The notes beneath the pieces are model-generated. The model made no database searches. It saw nothing but the letters and a program-made list of their open reading frames with translations, and was not told the DNA's origin. From DASZIT01 sp036268775 (GTDB taxonomy: Bacteria; Actinomycetota; Acidimicrobiia; Acidimicrobiales; RAAP-2): a stretch of DNA of 64,000 nucleotides. Positions 41,036 to 49,626 of this stretch are shown one piece after another. Every line of letters begins with the position of its first letter. Position 1 is the stretch's first letter. The translations under genes and the position numbers were made by a program. The DNA is taken from contig DATATM010000025.1 of the NCBI GenBank assembly GCA_036268775.1, positions 62,001 to 126,000 on the forward strand. The letters are read 5' to 3'.

Positions 41036-44000
41036 ATGTCCGCCCTCCCGTTCACCCAACCGAGGCACCCGGGAGGGCGGCGGACGGCGAGGCAGCGCCA
41101 CCCGAGCACCAGCGACCGGCTGCGGCCGATGCCGGAGACCGGCGAGGCGACGGACCTTCTTCCGAGCCCGACCCGCCCGCGGCCGGGGGCGACCCTGGAG
41201 GACAAGTACACCGTGCCGGAGGGCCGGGTGCTGCTGTCGGGGATCGATGCCATCGTGCGGTGCATCCTCGACCAGCGTCGGCTCGACGAGACGAGGGGTC
41301 TGAACACCGCCGGTTTCGTCAGCGGCTACGAGGGCTCCCCCCTCGGCGGGCTCGACCTGGAGATGCAACGGAACCACTCGCTCCTCGACGCCGCCGGGGT
41401 GGTAGTCAGTCCCGGGGTCAATGAGGAGTTGGCTGCCACCGCGGTGGGCGGTACCCAACTCCTGGAGGAACTGCCGGGGCGCCGCCATCGGGGCGTCACC
41501 GGCTACTGGTACGGGAAGAACCCCGGTCTCGACCGGGCCGCCGACCCCATCCGGCACGGCAACTATTCGGGCACCGCACCGCTGGGCGGGGCGGTGGCCT
41601 GGATCGGGGACGACCCGACTTGCAAGTCCTCCACCATTCCAAGCTCCTGCGAGTCGATGGCCAAGAGCCTGCTGGTTCCCTTGCTGGCCCCCTCGACGGT
41701 GGCCGAGGTCCGGGAGCTCGGCCTCCACGCGGTAGCCCTCTCCCGCTTCGCCGGCACCTGGTCGGCGGTCAAGGTGGTGGCCGACATCGCCGACGGCGCC
41801 GCCACCGTCGACCTCACCGATCCGGCCGGATGGATGCCGGCTCCCGACCTCACCCGCCAGTGGAGCCCGTCGCTGCTGATCGGGGCCCAGTCGATGGTGG
41901 CGGAAAAGGACCTGCTCGAGGTGCGACTGCCGAGAGCCGCCGCCTACGCCCGCGCCCAGGGGCTGAACCGGGTCACCTACCAGCCGGAGCGGCCCCGACT
42001 CGGGGTCATCGCCGCCGGCCTGGCCTACGCCGCGGTCCGCCGGGCACTGGTGGATCTCGGGATCGATGACAAGGGGCTGGAGTCGCTCGGCATCCGCCTG
42101 GTGAAGATGGGCGTGGTGTGGCCGGTCGATCCGGACCACCTGCGCCAGATGCTGGCCGGGCTCGAGGAAGTAGTGGTGATCGAGGACAAGGCGGCATTCC
42201 TGGAGACCCAGGTGAAAGAAGCCTTCTACCGCCAGCCCCACCCGCCGCTGGTGGTGGGCAAGTCCGACCCGGAGGGACGCCCGCTGGTACCCGAGCGGGG
42301 GGCGGTGACCAGTGATCTGGTCGCCCGGGTCCTGGCCGCCCGGCTGGGGGATGCCCTCCCCGAGCCCGCCCGCCGGCACCTGGCCCAGCTGAACCGGACC
42401 GAACGGCTCCAGGTCGGGGCCACCCCGCTGGCTTCCCGCACTCCCTACTTCTGCTCGGGGTGCCCCCATAACCGCTCCACCCGGGCCAGCGATGATGCCC
42501 TGGTCGGCATGGGCATCGGCTGCCACATCATGGCGACCTTCGACCCTCACGGCCGGGGCCAGGCGGTCGGCATCACCCAGATGGGTGGCGAGGGCGCCCA
42601 ATGGAACGGCCTGTTCCCCTTTACCGACGACCACCACTTCGTGCAGAACCTCGGCGACGGGACGTTCTTCCACTCCGGCTCCCTGGCCGTCCGGGCGGCC
42701 GTCGACAGCGGGGCCAACATCACCTACAAGCTTCTCTACAACCAGGCGGTGGCCATGACCGGCGGGCAGACCCCGGTCGGAGGGATGCCGATCCCGGCGT
42801 TGACCCGGTGGTTGGCCGTCGAGGGAGTCAAGCGGGTGGTGGTGGCCACCCCCGATCCGGCCGACTATCGGGGGATCACCCTCGACCCGATCGCCGACGT
42901 CCGCCACCGCGACGACCTCGATCAGATCCAAGTGGAGCTGGCCGATATCGGTGGGGTCACTGTCCTCATCTACGACGACCGCTGCGCGGCGGAGGAACGC
43001 CGACTGCGCAAGCGGGACAAACTCCCGACGCCGGCCATGCGGGTCTGGATCAACGAACGGGTGTGCGAGGGGTGCGGCGACTGCGGTGAGCAGTCGAGTT
43101 GTCTGTCGGTGGTGCCGGTCGACACCGAGTTCGGTCGGAAGACCGCCATCCACCAAGGCTCCTGCAACCAGGACTATTCGTGCCTCCAAGGCGACTGCCC
43201 GTCCTTCGTCCAGGTCTTCCCCCAGCGGGGCACCCCGGCCCGGGCCGCCGTTGCCGGTATCGCCGAGCCACCGGTGACCCTGGTCCAGCCAGTCCGGCGG
43301 GTGTCGTCCGACGATGTCCTCATCCGGATGCCGGGCATCGGGGGGACCGGGGTGGTCACCATCTCCCGGATCCTGCAGATGGCCGCCCTCCTCGAGGGGC
43401 GCTTCGCCGCCGGGGTGGAGCAGACCGGCCTGTCCCAAAAGGGCGGACCGGTGATGTCCGACGTGCGCATCTCCTCCCAGCCGATCGACGCCGCCGTCCG
43501 GGCCGGGGCCCGGAGCACCGACGTCCTTCTCGCCTTCGATCCGCTGGGGGCCGCCAATCCGACCACCCTGGCCACCGCCGATCCCCGCCGCACGGTGGTG
43601 GTGATGAACACCGCCGAAGTCGCCACCGCCCAGATGGTCACCGACCCCACCGTCGCCTACCCCGAGCGGGCCAAGCTGACCGCCCGGGTCGAACGGGACA
43701 CCCGTCGCGGCGCCAACCTCTATCTGGACGCCAACTGGATCTCGGAGCAGATCTCCGACGACCACCTGGCCACCAACATGGTTCTCACCGGCGCCGCCTT
43801 CCAGCACGGGTGCCTGCCGATTACCGCGGCGTCGATGGAGGAGGCCATCCGGCTCAACGGGGTGGCGGTGGCCGCCAACCTCGCCGCCTTCCGATGGGGA
43901 CGGGCAGCGGTCATCGACCCGGCCGCGGTCCGGGCGGCGCTGGCCGGCCCCGAACACCACCCGGTGGCTACCAGTGCCGAGGCAGAACGGCTGCTCGCCG

Positions 44001-44668
44001 ACCACCCCATCCCCGACGTCCTCCGGCCGGCCATCGAGCGGCGGGTGGACGACCTGGTCGCCTACCAGAGCCCCGGGTTTGCCCGTCGCTACCTCGGTCA
44101 GGTCCTCTCGGTGCTGGCCGCCGAACGGGCCCAGGCGCCGAGCCCCGACCTGCCGGTGACCGCCGCCTTTGCCCAAGGCCTCTACAAGCTGATGGCCTAC
44201 AAAGACGAGTACGAGGTGGCCCGCCTCCACCTCGACAGCGCGGAGCGGGCCAAGCTGAGCGACGAGTTCGGGCCGGGAGCGCGGGTGCGGGTCATGCTCC
44301 AACCCCCCATCTTGAAGAAGCTCGGGCTCCGCCGGAAGGTCAGCCTCGGCCCCGCCACCCGTCCCGTCTTCCGCCTCCTTCACGCCGGCCGCCATCTCCG
44401 AGGCACCCCGCTGGATCCGTTCGGCCACACCCGCCTGCGCCGGACCGAGCGGGCGCTGGTGGGCGAGTACCTCTCACTGGTCGGCCAGGCCCTCGGCCAC
44501 CTGAACCCGGCCTCGGCTCCATCGGTGGTCGAGGTCGCCGAGCTTCCCGACCTCGTCCGGGGTTATGAGGGAATCAAGTTGGCCGGCATCGATCGGTTCC
44601 GGACCGAGCGCGCGGTGCGGCTCCTCGCCCTCTCCGACCGCCACCGGTCGGCGGTGCGGTCGGCCTGA
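41036..44668 (+). CDS. indolepyruvate:ferredoxin oxidoreductase family protein, fused form
   Basis: This 1210-residue enzyme combines the subunits of a 2-oxoacid:ferredoxin oxidoreductase in one chain. The N-terminal pyruvate-binding part starts at LEDKYTVPEGRVLLSGIDAI. A thiamine-diphosphate part follows, with CSGCPHNRSTRA, MGIGCHIMATFD and GDGTFFHSG. Next comes a cysteine cluster region near residue 675 (CEGCGDCGEQSSC), then the gamma-subunit domain starting MPGIGGTGVVTISRIL and a C-terminal DUF6537-like region. It probably oxidises aryl or branched 2-oxo acids to acyl-CoA with ferredoxin. ATG 41036 is used; ATG 41129 is an alternative. Confidence 0.9.
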   Translation: MSALPFTQPRHPGGRRTARQRHPSTSDRLRPMPETGEATDLLPSPTRPRPGATLEDKYTVPEGRVLLSGIDAIVRCILDQRRLDETRGLNTAGFVSGYEGSPLGGLDLEMQRNHSLLDAAGVVVSPGVNEELAATAVGGTQLLEELPGRRHRGVTGYWYGKNPGLDRAADPIRHGNYSGTAPLGGAVAWIGDDPTCKSSTIPSSCESMAKSLLVPLLAPSTVAEVRELGLHAVALSRFAGTWSAVKVVADIADGAATVDLTDPAGWMPAPDLTRQWSPSLLIGAQSMVAEKDLLEVRLPRAAAYARAQGLNRVTYQPERPRLGVIAAGLAYAAVRRALVDLGIDDKGLESLGIRLVKMGVVWPVDPDHLRQMLAGLEEVVVIEDKAAFLETQVKEAFYRQPHPPLVVGKSDPEGRPLVPERGAVTSDLVARVLAARLGDALPEPARRHLAQLNRTERLQVGATPLASRTPYFCSGCPHNRSTRASDDALVGMGIGCHIMATFDPHGRGQAVGITQMGGEGAQWNGLFPFTDDHHFVQNLGDGTFFHSGSLAVRAAVDSGANITYKLLYNQAVAMTGGQTPVGGMPIPALTRWLAVEGVKRVVVATPDPADYRGITLDPIADVRHRDDLDQIQVELADIGGVTVLIYDDRCAAEERRLRKRDKLPTPAMRVWINERVCEGCGDCGEQSSCLSVVPVDTEFGRKTAIHQGSCNQDYSCLQGDCPSFVQVFPQRGTPARAAVAGIAEPPVTLVQPVRRVSSDDVLIRMPGIGGTGVVTISRILQMAALLEGRFAAGVEQTGLSQKGGPVMSDVRISSQPIDAAVRAGARSTDVLLAFDPLGAANPTTLATADPRRTVVVMNTAEVATAQMVTDPTVAYPERAKLTARVERDTRRGANLYLDANWISEQISDDHLATNMVLTGAAFQHGCLPITAASMEEAIRLNGVAVAANLAAFRWGRAAVIDPAAVRAALAGPEHHPVATSAEAERLLADHPIPDVLRPAIERRVDDLVAYQSPGFARRYLGQVLSVLAAERAQAPSPDLPVTAAFAQGLYKLMAYKDEYEVARLHLDSAERAKLSDEFGPGARVRVMLQPPILKKLGLRRKVSLGPATRPVFRLLHAGRHLRGTPLDPFGHTRLRRTERALVGEYLSLVGQALGHLNPASAPSVVEVAELPDLVRGYEGIKLAGIDRFRTERAVRLLALSDRHRSAVRSA

Positions 44669-44676
44669 GCCGGCGC

Positions 44677-45105
44677 TCAGTCGTCGAAGTTCGGGCGCCG
44701 GGCCCGCTTCCGCTCCGACAGCTGCCGTTTGGCGGTGAGCCGCCGTTCCTTCGCCCCCTTCGACGGCCGGGTCGGGCGCCGGGGCTTGTCCACGTGGAGG
44801 GCGGCGGCCATCCGCTCGGCAAACCGGCTGACCGCCAGTTGCCGGTTGCGACCCTGGGACCGCTCGTCGTCGGCCACCACCCTGACCTCGGGGCCCAGCT
44901 TCTCCAGCAGTCGGGCCCGCTGCCGGGGGCCGAGCGACGGGGAGCCGGCCACGTCGAACCGGAGTTCGGCCCGGGTGTTCACCTTGTTGGCGTGCTGGCC
45001 CCCGGGTCCGCCGCTGGGGGTGAACCGGAACTGGAGTTCGGAGAGCGGGATGGAGAGTGACGAGGTGATCCGCACCCGGTCGGGGCTTCCGGTCGGAGGG
45101 GGCAT
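44677..45105 (-). CDS. arfB: peptidyl-tRNA hydrolase ArfB (ribosome rescue)
   Basis: This 142-residue member of the class-I release factor family lacks the codon-recognition domain. The catalytic GGQ is in TPSGGPGGQHANKVNT (about residues 31-46), and the C-terminus is the basic tail (KGAKERRLTAKRQLSERKRAR) that enters the empty mRNA channel of stalled ribosomes. It frees stalled ribosomes by hydrolysing peptidyl-tRNA. The ATG at 45105 lies 2 bp after the upstream stop. Confidence 0.93.
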   Translation of the reverse strand: MPPPTGSPDRVRITSSLSIPLSELQFRFTPSGGPGGQHANKVNTRAELRFDVAGSPSLGPRQRARLLEKLGPEVRVVADDERSQGRNRQLAVSRFAERMAAALHVDKPRRPTRPSKGAKERRLTAKRQLSERKRARRPNFDD

Positions 45106-45107
45106 GG

Positions 45108-45986
45108 TTAGAAGGGAGTCTCCCGATCCGGACCCGGCTCTTCGACCACCGGGTTGGACAGTTCGCCGACGCCCTCCACCGCGATCCGCACGTGGTCGCC
45201 GGGTCGGAGCCAACGAGGCGGGTCGTCCTTCGCCCCCACCCCGGCCGGGGTCCCGGTGGACAGGATCATTCCCGGCTCGAGGGTGAAGGCGGTCGACAGG
45301 TGCTCGATCATCTGGGCACAGGTGAAGATCATGTCGGCGGTGTTGCCGTCCTGGCGGAGCTCGTCGTTGACCCAGGTCCGGACGGACAGCTGGTGGGGGT
45401 CGCCCACCGCGTCGGTGGTCACCAGCCAGGGACCCGTGGGACCGTGGGTGTCGAAGCCCTTGCCGAGCATCATGGTCGGGGCCCGCCACTGCCAGTCGCG
45501 GACGCTGACGTCGTTGACCACCATGAACCCGGCCACCACCTCGAGGGCCCGCTCGGCCGGCACGTGGCGGCAGCGCCGGCCGATGACCATCGCCAGCTCG
45601 CCCTCGTAGTCCACCTGGTCGGAGGCCCGCGGGACCTCGATCCCGGCGCCGGGCCCGATCACGCAGGTGGGCTGCTTGGCGAACCAGGTCTGGTACTCCG
45701 AACCCTGGTGACCGAGCTCGGCGATGTGAGCGGCGTAGTTGCGGGCGATGGCCAAAAACGACGGCGGATGGGGCACCGGGGCCAGCAGCTGGGCACCGTC
45801 GACCGACACCCGGCGGGCCGAGGTGGTCGGGGCCTTGCGGACCGCGTCGAGGGCATCGTCGCCCAGCGCCAACAGGGCGACCATGTCGCCGGGCAGCCCG
45901 ATGACCGGATCGGTGAGGTCGACGATCTCGTCCCCTTCGGCCAGACCGGTGCGGATACCGTCGTCGAACAAGCTCACCAGTCGCAC
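45108..45986 (-). CDS. fumarylacetoacetate hydrolase-family protein
   Basis: This protein of about 292 residues has the FAH fold: FLAIARNYAAH, VIGPGAGIEVP, VDYEGELAMVIGRR with metal-binding acids, GFMVVNDVSVRDWQ and LSTGTPAGVG. Members hydrolyse or decarboxylate 2-oxo- or acylpyruvates in aromatic catabolism; the substrate is unclear here. The start is uncertain. I use a GTG at 45986 that gives RLVSLFDDG, the usual beginning. An ATG at 46028 would overlap the divergent SDR start. Confidence 0.82.
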   Translation of the reverse strand: MRLVSLFDDGIRTGLAEGDEIVDLTDPVIGLPGDMVALLALGDDALDAVRKAPTTSARRVSVDGAQLLAPVPHPPSFLAIARNYAAHIAELGHQGSEYQTWFAKQPTCVIGPGAGIEVPRASDQVDYEGELAMVIGRRCRHVPAERALEVVAGFMVVNDVSVRDWQWRAPTMMLGKGFDTHGPTGPWLVTTDAVGDPHQLSVRTWVNDELRQDGNTADMIFTCAQMIEHLSTAFTLEPGMILSTGTPAGVGAKDDPPRWLRPGDHVRIAVEGVGELSNPVVEEPGPDRETPF

Positions 45987-46026
45987 CCACAGACCGTACG
46001 CCACCGGTCGTCCTACACTCGCCCTC

Positions 46027-46797
46027 ATGTCCGAGATCCCCACCTCTGGAGGCGCCGATCCCGGCGCCTCCCTCGCCGGCCAGGTTGCCTTGATCACCGG
46101 GTCGTCGTCGGGGATCGGTGCCGCCACCGCCCGGCGATTGGCCAGCGACGGGGCCACCGTGGTGGTCAACTCGGTGCGTTCGGTGGCGGCCGGGGAGAAG
46201 CTGGCCGGGGAGTTGGCGGGGGCCGACTACGTACAGGCCGACGTGGCCGACGAGGAAGCCGCCCACCGGCTCGTCGACACGGTGATCGAACGGCACGGCC
46301 GACTCGACATCCTGGTCAACAACGCCGGGGTCACCGAGCTCATCCCCCACCGGGACCTGGAAGCCGCCACCCCGGAGATCTGGCGACGTATCTTCGATGT
46401 CAACGTGATCGGCACCTGGCAGTTGACGGTGGCGGCGGTCCCCCACCTCATCGCCTCCGGGTGCGGCCAGGTCGTCAATGTCTCCTCCATCGCCGGGGAA
46501 CGTCCGACCGGCAGCTCGATCCCCTATGCCTGCTCGAAGGCGGCCCTCTCCCACATGACCCGGCTGCTGGCCAACACCCTCGGGCCGGACATCCGGGTCA
46601 ACGCGGTGGCCCCCGGGTTGGTCGACACCCCCTGGACGGCGGACTGGGACACCGTGCGGTCGTTCGTCAACGCCCAGGCCCCGCTCCAGCGGACCGCCAC
46701 CTCCGACGATGTGGCCGAGGTGATCCTCGGACTCATCCGGGCCTCCTACGTCACCGGCGATGTGGTGCTGGTCGACGGCGGCCTCCACCTGCGCTGA
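46027..46797 (+). CDS. short-chain dehydrogenase/reductase
   Basis: This 256-residue SDR has the cofactor motif TGSSSGIGAAT (about residues 24-34), NNAGV, the catalytic Ser in VSSIAG and the YxxxK motif YACSK. The C-terminal DVVLVDGG is typical of FabG-like members. A Ser-Val-Arg after the second strand suggests NADP or NAD use cannot be settled. It shares a short 40-bp divergent region with the FAH-family gene. Confidence 0.9.
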   Translation: MSEIPTSGGADPGASLAGQVALITGSSSGIGAATARRLASDGATVVVNSVRSVAAGEKLAGELAGADYVQADVADEEAAHRLVDTVIERHGRLDILVNNAGVTELIPHRDLEAATPEIWRRIFDVNVIGTWQLTVAAVPHLIASGCGQVVNVSSIAGERPTGSSIPYACSKAALSHMTRLLANTLGPDIRVNAVAPGLVDTPWTADWDTVRSFVNAQAPLQRTATSDDVAEVILGLIRASYVTGDVVLVDGGLHLR

Positions 46798-46828
46798 GCC
46801 CCGACCGCCCCGGCCCCGACGGCGACGG

Positions 46829-47374
46829 CTAGGGGCGCGCCGCCCACTGGTCGCCCCCGAGGCGCCAGATCCCGTGGGGCGAGTCCGGGAAGTGGGACAT
46901 CACCCGCTGCTCCACCAGGGTGAAGCCGAGGCGCTCGGCCACCGCCTCTGACCGTCGGTTCTCCGGGAGGATGATGCTGAACAGTTCGTCGGCGCCGATC
47001 ACCTCGAAGCCGTAGTCGACCGCACCGCGGCCGGCCTCGGTGGCATAGCCCCGTCCCCAACTGTCGGGGTGGAAGGCCCAGCCGACCTCGATGCCCGGCC
47101 AGTCGGCTCGCTCCGGCCGGTGGAACCCGGCCCGACCCACCAGGTTCCCGCCGTCCCTCTCGGCCACCGCCCACTGACCGGTCCCCCGCAACTCCCACTG
47201 GCCCCGCCAACTGGCCATCCCCGCCCACGCCTCCTCCCGGGAGTAGGAGTCGGGGAGGTGCAGCGAGGCCCGGACCTCCGGGGTCAGGAAGATGGCGGCG
47301 TAGGCATCCAGATCGGACTCCTCGAACGGGCGGAGGACCAGGCGCTCGGTGGTGAGGGTCGGGCAGGCACCCAC
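46829..47374 (-). CDS. GNAT-family N-acetyltransferase (RimJ/RimL-like)
   Basis: This 181-residue acetyltransferase starts LTTERLVLRPFEESDLDA and has GIEVGWAFHPDSWGRGYATEA, the acetyl-CoA pyrophosphate-binding segment (Q/RxxGxG/A type), then ENRRSEAVAERLGF. The RimJ/L branch acetylates ribosomal protein or small-molecule amines. The start is GTG at 47374, 4 bp after the OsmC-like stop, so the two are probably cotranscribed. Confidence 0.9.
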   Translation of the reverse strand: MGACPTLTTERLVLRPFEESDLDAYAAIFLTPEVRASLHLPDSYSREEAWAGMASWRGQWELRGTGQWAVAERDGGNLVGRAGFHRPERADWPGIEVGWAFHPDSWGRGYATEAGRGAVDYGFEVIGADELFSIILPENRRSEAVAERLGFTLVEQRVMSHFPDSPHGIWRLGGDQWAARP

Positions 47375-47378
47375 TGGA

Positions 47379-47807
47379 TCAGCCGAGGGTGGTGGTGATG
47401 GTCACCCCGGCCAGCAGGGTACGGGTGACCGGGGTCCGGTCGGCGATCTCCAGCAACCGGTCCATCTGCGCCGGTGTGAGCTCGGCCCCGACCCGGATGG
47501 ATCGCTCGATGCGTTCGGACTTCGAGGCGCCGTCACCGATGCGGAGCAACCGGGCCCGGACCCGGATCTCGCCGAGTTCCCAACCCTTCCGCTGGCTGTA
47601 GAGCCGGAGGGTGGCCGAGGTGCACTGGCAGAGGGAGGCCAGCAGCAGCTGATAGGGATTCGGCCCTTCGTCATTCCCGCCGACCTCCGGGCCTTCGTCG
47701 ACCACGAACCGGTGGGTACCAGTCCGGGCCTCGCCTCGGAGTCCGGTGGCGCTGGTCACCGTGGCCATGGCTATCGGCTCACCTTCTTCAGGCTGACTGT
47801 CGGGCAT
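47379..47807 (-). CDS. OsmC/Ohr-family protein lacking the second cysteine
   Basis: This 142-residue protein has the OsmC fold. NPYQLLLASLCQCTSATLRLY carries the first conserved Cys (Cys62). The second conserved position, usually written CPVH in this family, reads DRTPVTRTL, so Thr replaces Cys and His is lost. Peroxide reduction by the classical two-cysteine mechanism is therefore unlikely. The ATG at 47807 is used; an ATG 13 codons later is possible. Confidence 0.85.
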   Translation of the reverse strand: MPDSQPEEGEPIAMATVTSATGLRGEARTGTHRFVVDEGPEVGGNDEGPNPYQLLLASLCQCTSATLRLYSQRKGWELGEIRVRARLLRIGDGASKSERIERSIRVGAELTPAQMDRLLEIADRTPVTRTLLAGVTITTTLG

Positions 47808-47849
47808 CGCAGAGTCAGGATAGCCAGACGCCCCGTTGCGGCTGACGGG

Positions 47850-48356
47850 CTACTCGGAGACCAGGCCGCGGAGATAGGCGGCTTGCCCGGCGTGTTGGAG
47901 GTCGTCGGAGATGACGCTGACCAGGCGCACCCCGAGGGTCACCGGGGGGTCCCAACGGGTGTCGACCACCCGGTCGAGGGACTCGTCGTCGAGGTCGGAG
48001 ACGAACCGGGTGGTGCTCTGGTAGACGTCGTCGTGGTAGCCGATCAGCAGCTCTCCCGATGTTACCGTCACCTTGGCCACATCCTCGGAGTCGTGGCCGT
48101 AGCCGGTCTCGGTGGGATCGAGGGGCAGCCCGAACCTTCCGAACCAGCCGTCGGAGGTCCAGGACTGCTCGGTGCCAGCCACTGCAGCCACGTGGTCATC
48201 CTGGATCCGGGTCAGATGCCAGACCAGCCAGGCGATGGAGTTGGCTTCGGGATCGGGTCGGTAGCACAGCTCGTCGCCGGTCAGACCGTCGACGGCATGG
48301 TGCACCAACTCGTGGATGCGGTCGAAGGCATCCCGCAGCAATTGCTCGGTCGTCAT
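47850..48356 (-). CDS. DinB-superfamily protein
   Basis: This 168-residue protein has a four-helix bundle of the DinB/mycothiol-maleylpyruvate-isomerase-like type. Potential metal-binding histidines lie in SIAWLVWHLTRIQDDH and SDDLQHAGQAAYLRG, matching the three-His pattern of the fold. In actinobacteria many such proteins are thiol (mycothiol)-dependent transferases. The exact role is unknown. The ATG at 48356 is the natural start (MTTEQLLRDAF). Confidence 0.87.
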   Translation of the reverse strand: MTTEQLLRDAFDRIHELVHHAVDGLTGDELCYRPDPEANSIAWLVWHLTRIQDDHVAAVAGTEQSWTSDGWFGRFGLPLDPTETGYGHDSEDVAKVTVTSGELLIGYHDDVYQSTTRFVSDLDDESLDRVVDTRWDPPVTLGVRLVSVISDDLQHAGQAAYLRGLVSE

Positions 48357-48462
48357 CAGAACCTCCCTTGGAATTCCACAGTAACCCGACTAACCCGCAC
48401 TTCATCAAGGCCAATCGGGGGGCGACCGGTATCTTCCGGGCAACTCAGTAGCATCGTCCTCC

Positions 48463-49617
48463 ATGACCGACACCGATCGCAGCTATGACATAGCTCTCCT
48501 CGGGGCCACCGGATTCACGGGCCGCCTGATCGCCCAGTACCTGGCCGACCACGCGCCGGCCACCACCCGGATCGTCCTGGCCGGTCGCCACCTGGACAAG
48601 CTGGAGCCGATCGCCAACCGGCTCGGCCGACCGGTGGCGACCGCCCGGGTCGACGTTACCGATCCCCCCAGCGTCCGGGCACTGGCCGAATCCACCCGGG
48701 TGCTCATCACCACGGTGGGGCCGTACATGGAACACGGCGAGCCGGTGATCGCCGCCTGCGCGGTGGCCGGCACCGACTACCTCGACCTCACCGGCGAACC
48801 CGCGTTTCTCGACCTCATGTACCTGAAGTACCACGACACCGCGGCGGCCACCGGGGCCCGACTGGTCCACTCCTGCGGTTTCGACTCCATGCCCCACGAC
48901 CTCGGCGCCCAGTTCACCGTCGAGCAGCTTCCCGAAGATGTCCCCCTCACCGTCACCGGGACGGTGCGGGTGAAAGGAACCTTCTCCGGCGGGACCGCGG
49001 CTTCCGCCCTCACCATCCTGTCCAGCTACCGCGCCGCCCAGATCGTGCACGCCGAGCGCATGCGGGTCGAGCCGGCGGCACCCGACCGGCGGGCCACGGC
49101 GGTCACCGCTCGGGTCGGCAAGGACCCCGACGGTGACGGCTGGCTCCTGCCGATGCCGACCATCGACCCCCTCATCGTCGCCCAGTCCGCCCGCGGCCTC
49201 GCCCGGTACGGGCCGGATTTCTCCTACTCCCATCGGCTGGCCGTCCCCAACCCGGTGGTCGGCGCCGGCATGGCCGTCGGGGCCGTCGCCCTCTTCGGCC
49301 TCTCCCACCTCCGCCCCGCCCGGGAAGCCCTGCTCAAGCTGCGCCCCTCCGGTTCCGGTCCTTCCGATGCCCAGCGGGCGGCGGCCTGGTTCAACGTCCG
49401 TTTCGTCGGCGAGGGAGGGGGGAAGAAGGTCTTCACCGAGGTGGCTGGGGGCGACCCTGGCTACACCGAGACTTCCAAGATGATCAGCGAAGCCGCCCTC
49501 TGCCTCGCCTATGACGACCTTCCCTCCACCGCCGGCCAAGTCACCACCGCCATCGCCATGGGCGGCGTGCTCCGGGATCGCCTGGTTCGGGCCGGCATGA
49601 CCTTCCGTATCCTCTGA
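48463..49617 (+). CDS. saccharopine dehydrogenase-like NAD(P)-binding protein (trans-acting enoyl reductase type)
   Basis: This 384-residue protein starts with a Rossmann fold, YDIALLGATGFTGRLIAQYL, then TVGPYMEHGEPVIAACA and LTGEPAF, matching saccharopine-dehydrogenase-family proteins. Actinobacterial members include trans-acting enoyl reductases of complex lipid synthesis, and the middle HSCGFDSMPHDLG segment is typical of that group. Its own substrate is not clear from the neighbours. The ATG at 48463 is clear. Confidence 0.87.
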   Translation: MTDTDRSYDIALLGATGFTGRLIAQYLADHAPATTRIVLAGRHLDKLEPIANRLGRPVATARVDVTDPPSVRALAESTRVLITTVGPYMEHGEPVIAACAVAGTDYLDLTGEPAFLDLMYLKYHDTAAATGARLVHSCGFDSMPHDLGAQFTVEQLPEDVPLTVTGTVRVKGTFSGGTAASALTILSSYRAAQIVHAERMRVEPAAPDRRATAVTARVGKDPDGDGWLLPMPTIDPLIVAQSARGLARYGPDFSYSHRLAVPNPVVGAGMAVGAVALFGLSHLRPAREALLKLRPSGSGPSDAQRAAAWFNVRFVGEGGGKKVFTEVAGGDPGYTETSKMISEAALCLAYDDLPSTAGQVTTAIAMGGVLRDRLVRAGMTFRIL

Positions 49618-49626
49618 CCCGAGACG

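Noticed and set aside
39980..44428. 1482-codon open frame on the minus strand opposite the dehydrogenase and oxidoreductase genes
   Set aside because: It is an antisense shadow of GC-rich coding sequence. The product is His/Gly/Asp-rich low-complexity sequence without family motifs, while the plus strand has clear enzymes.
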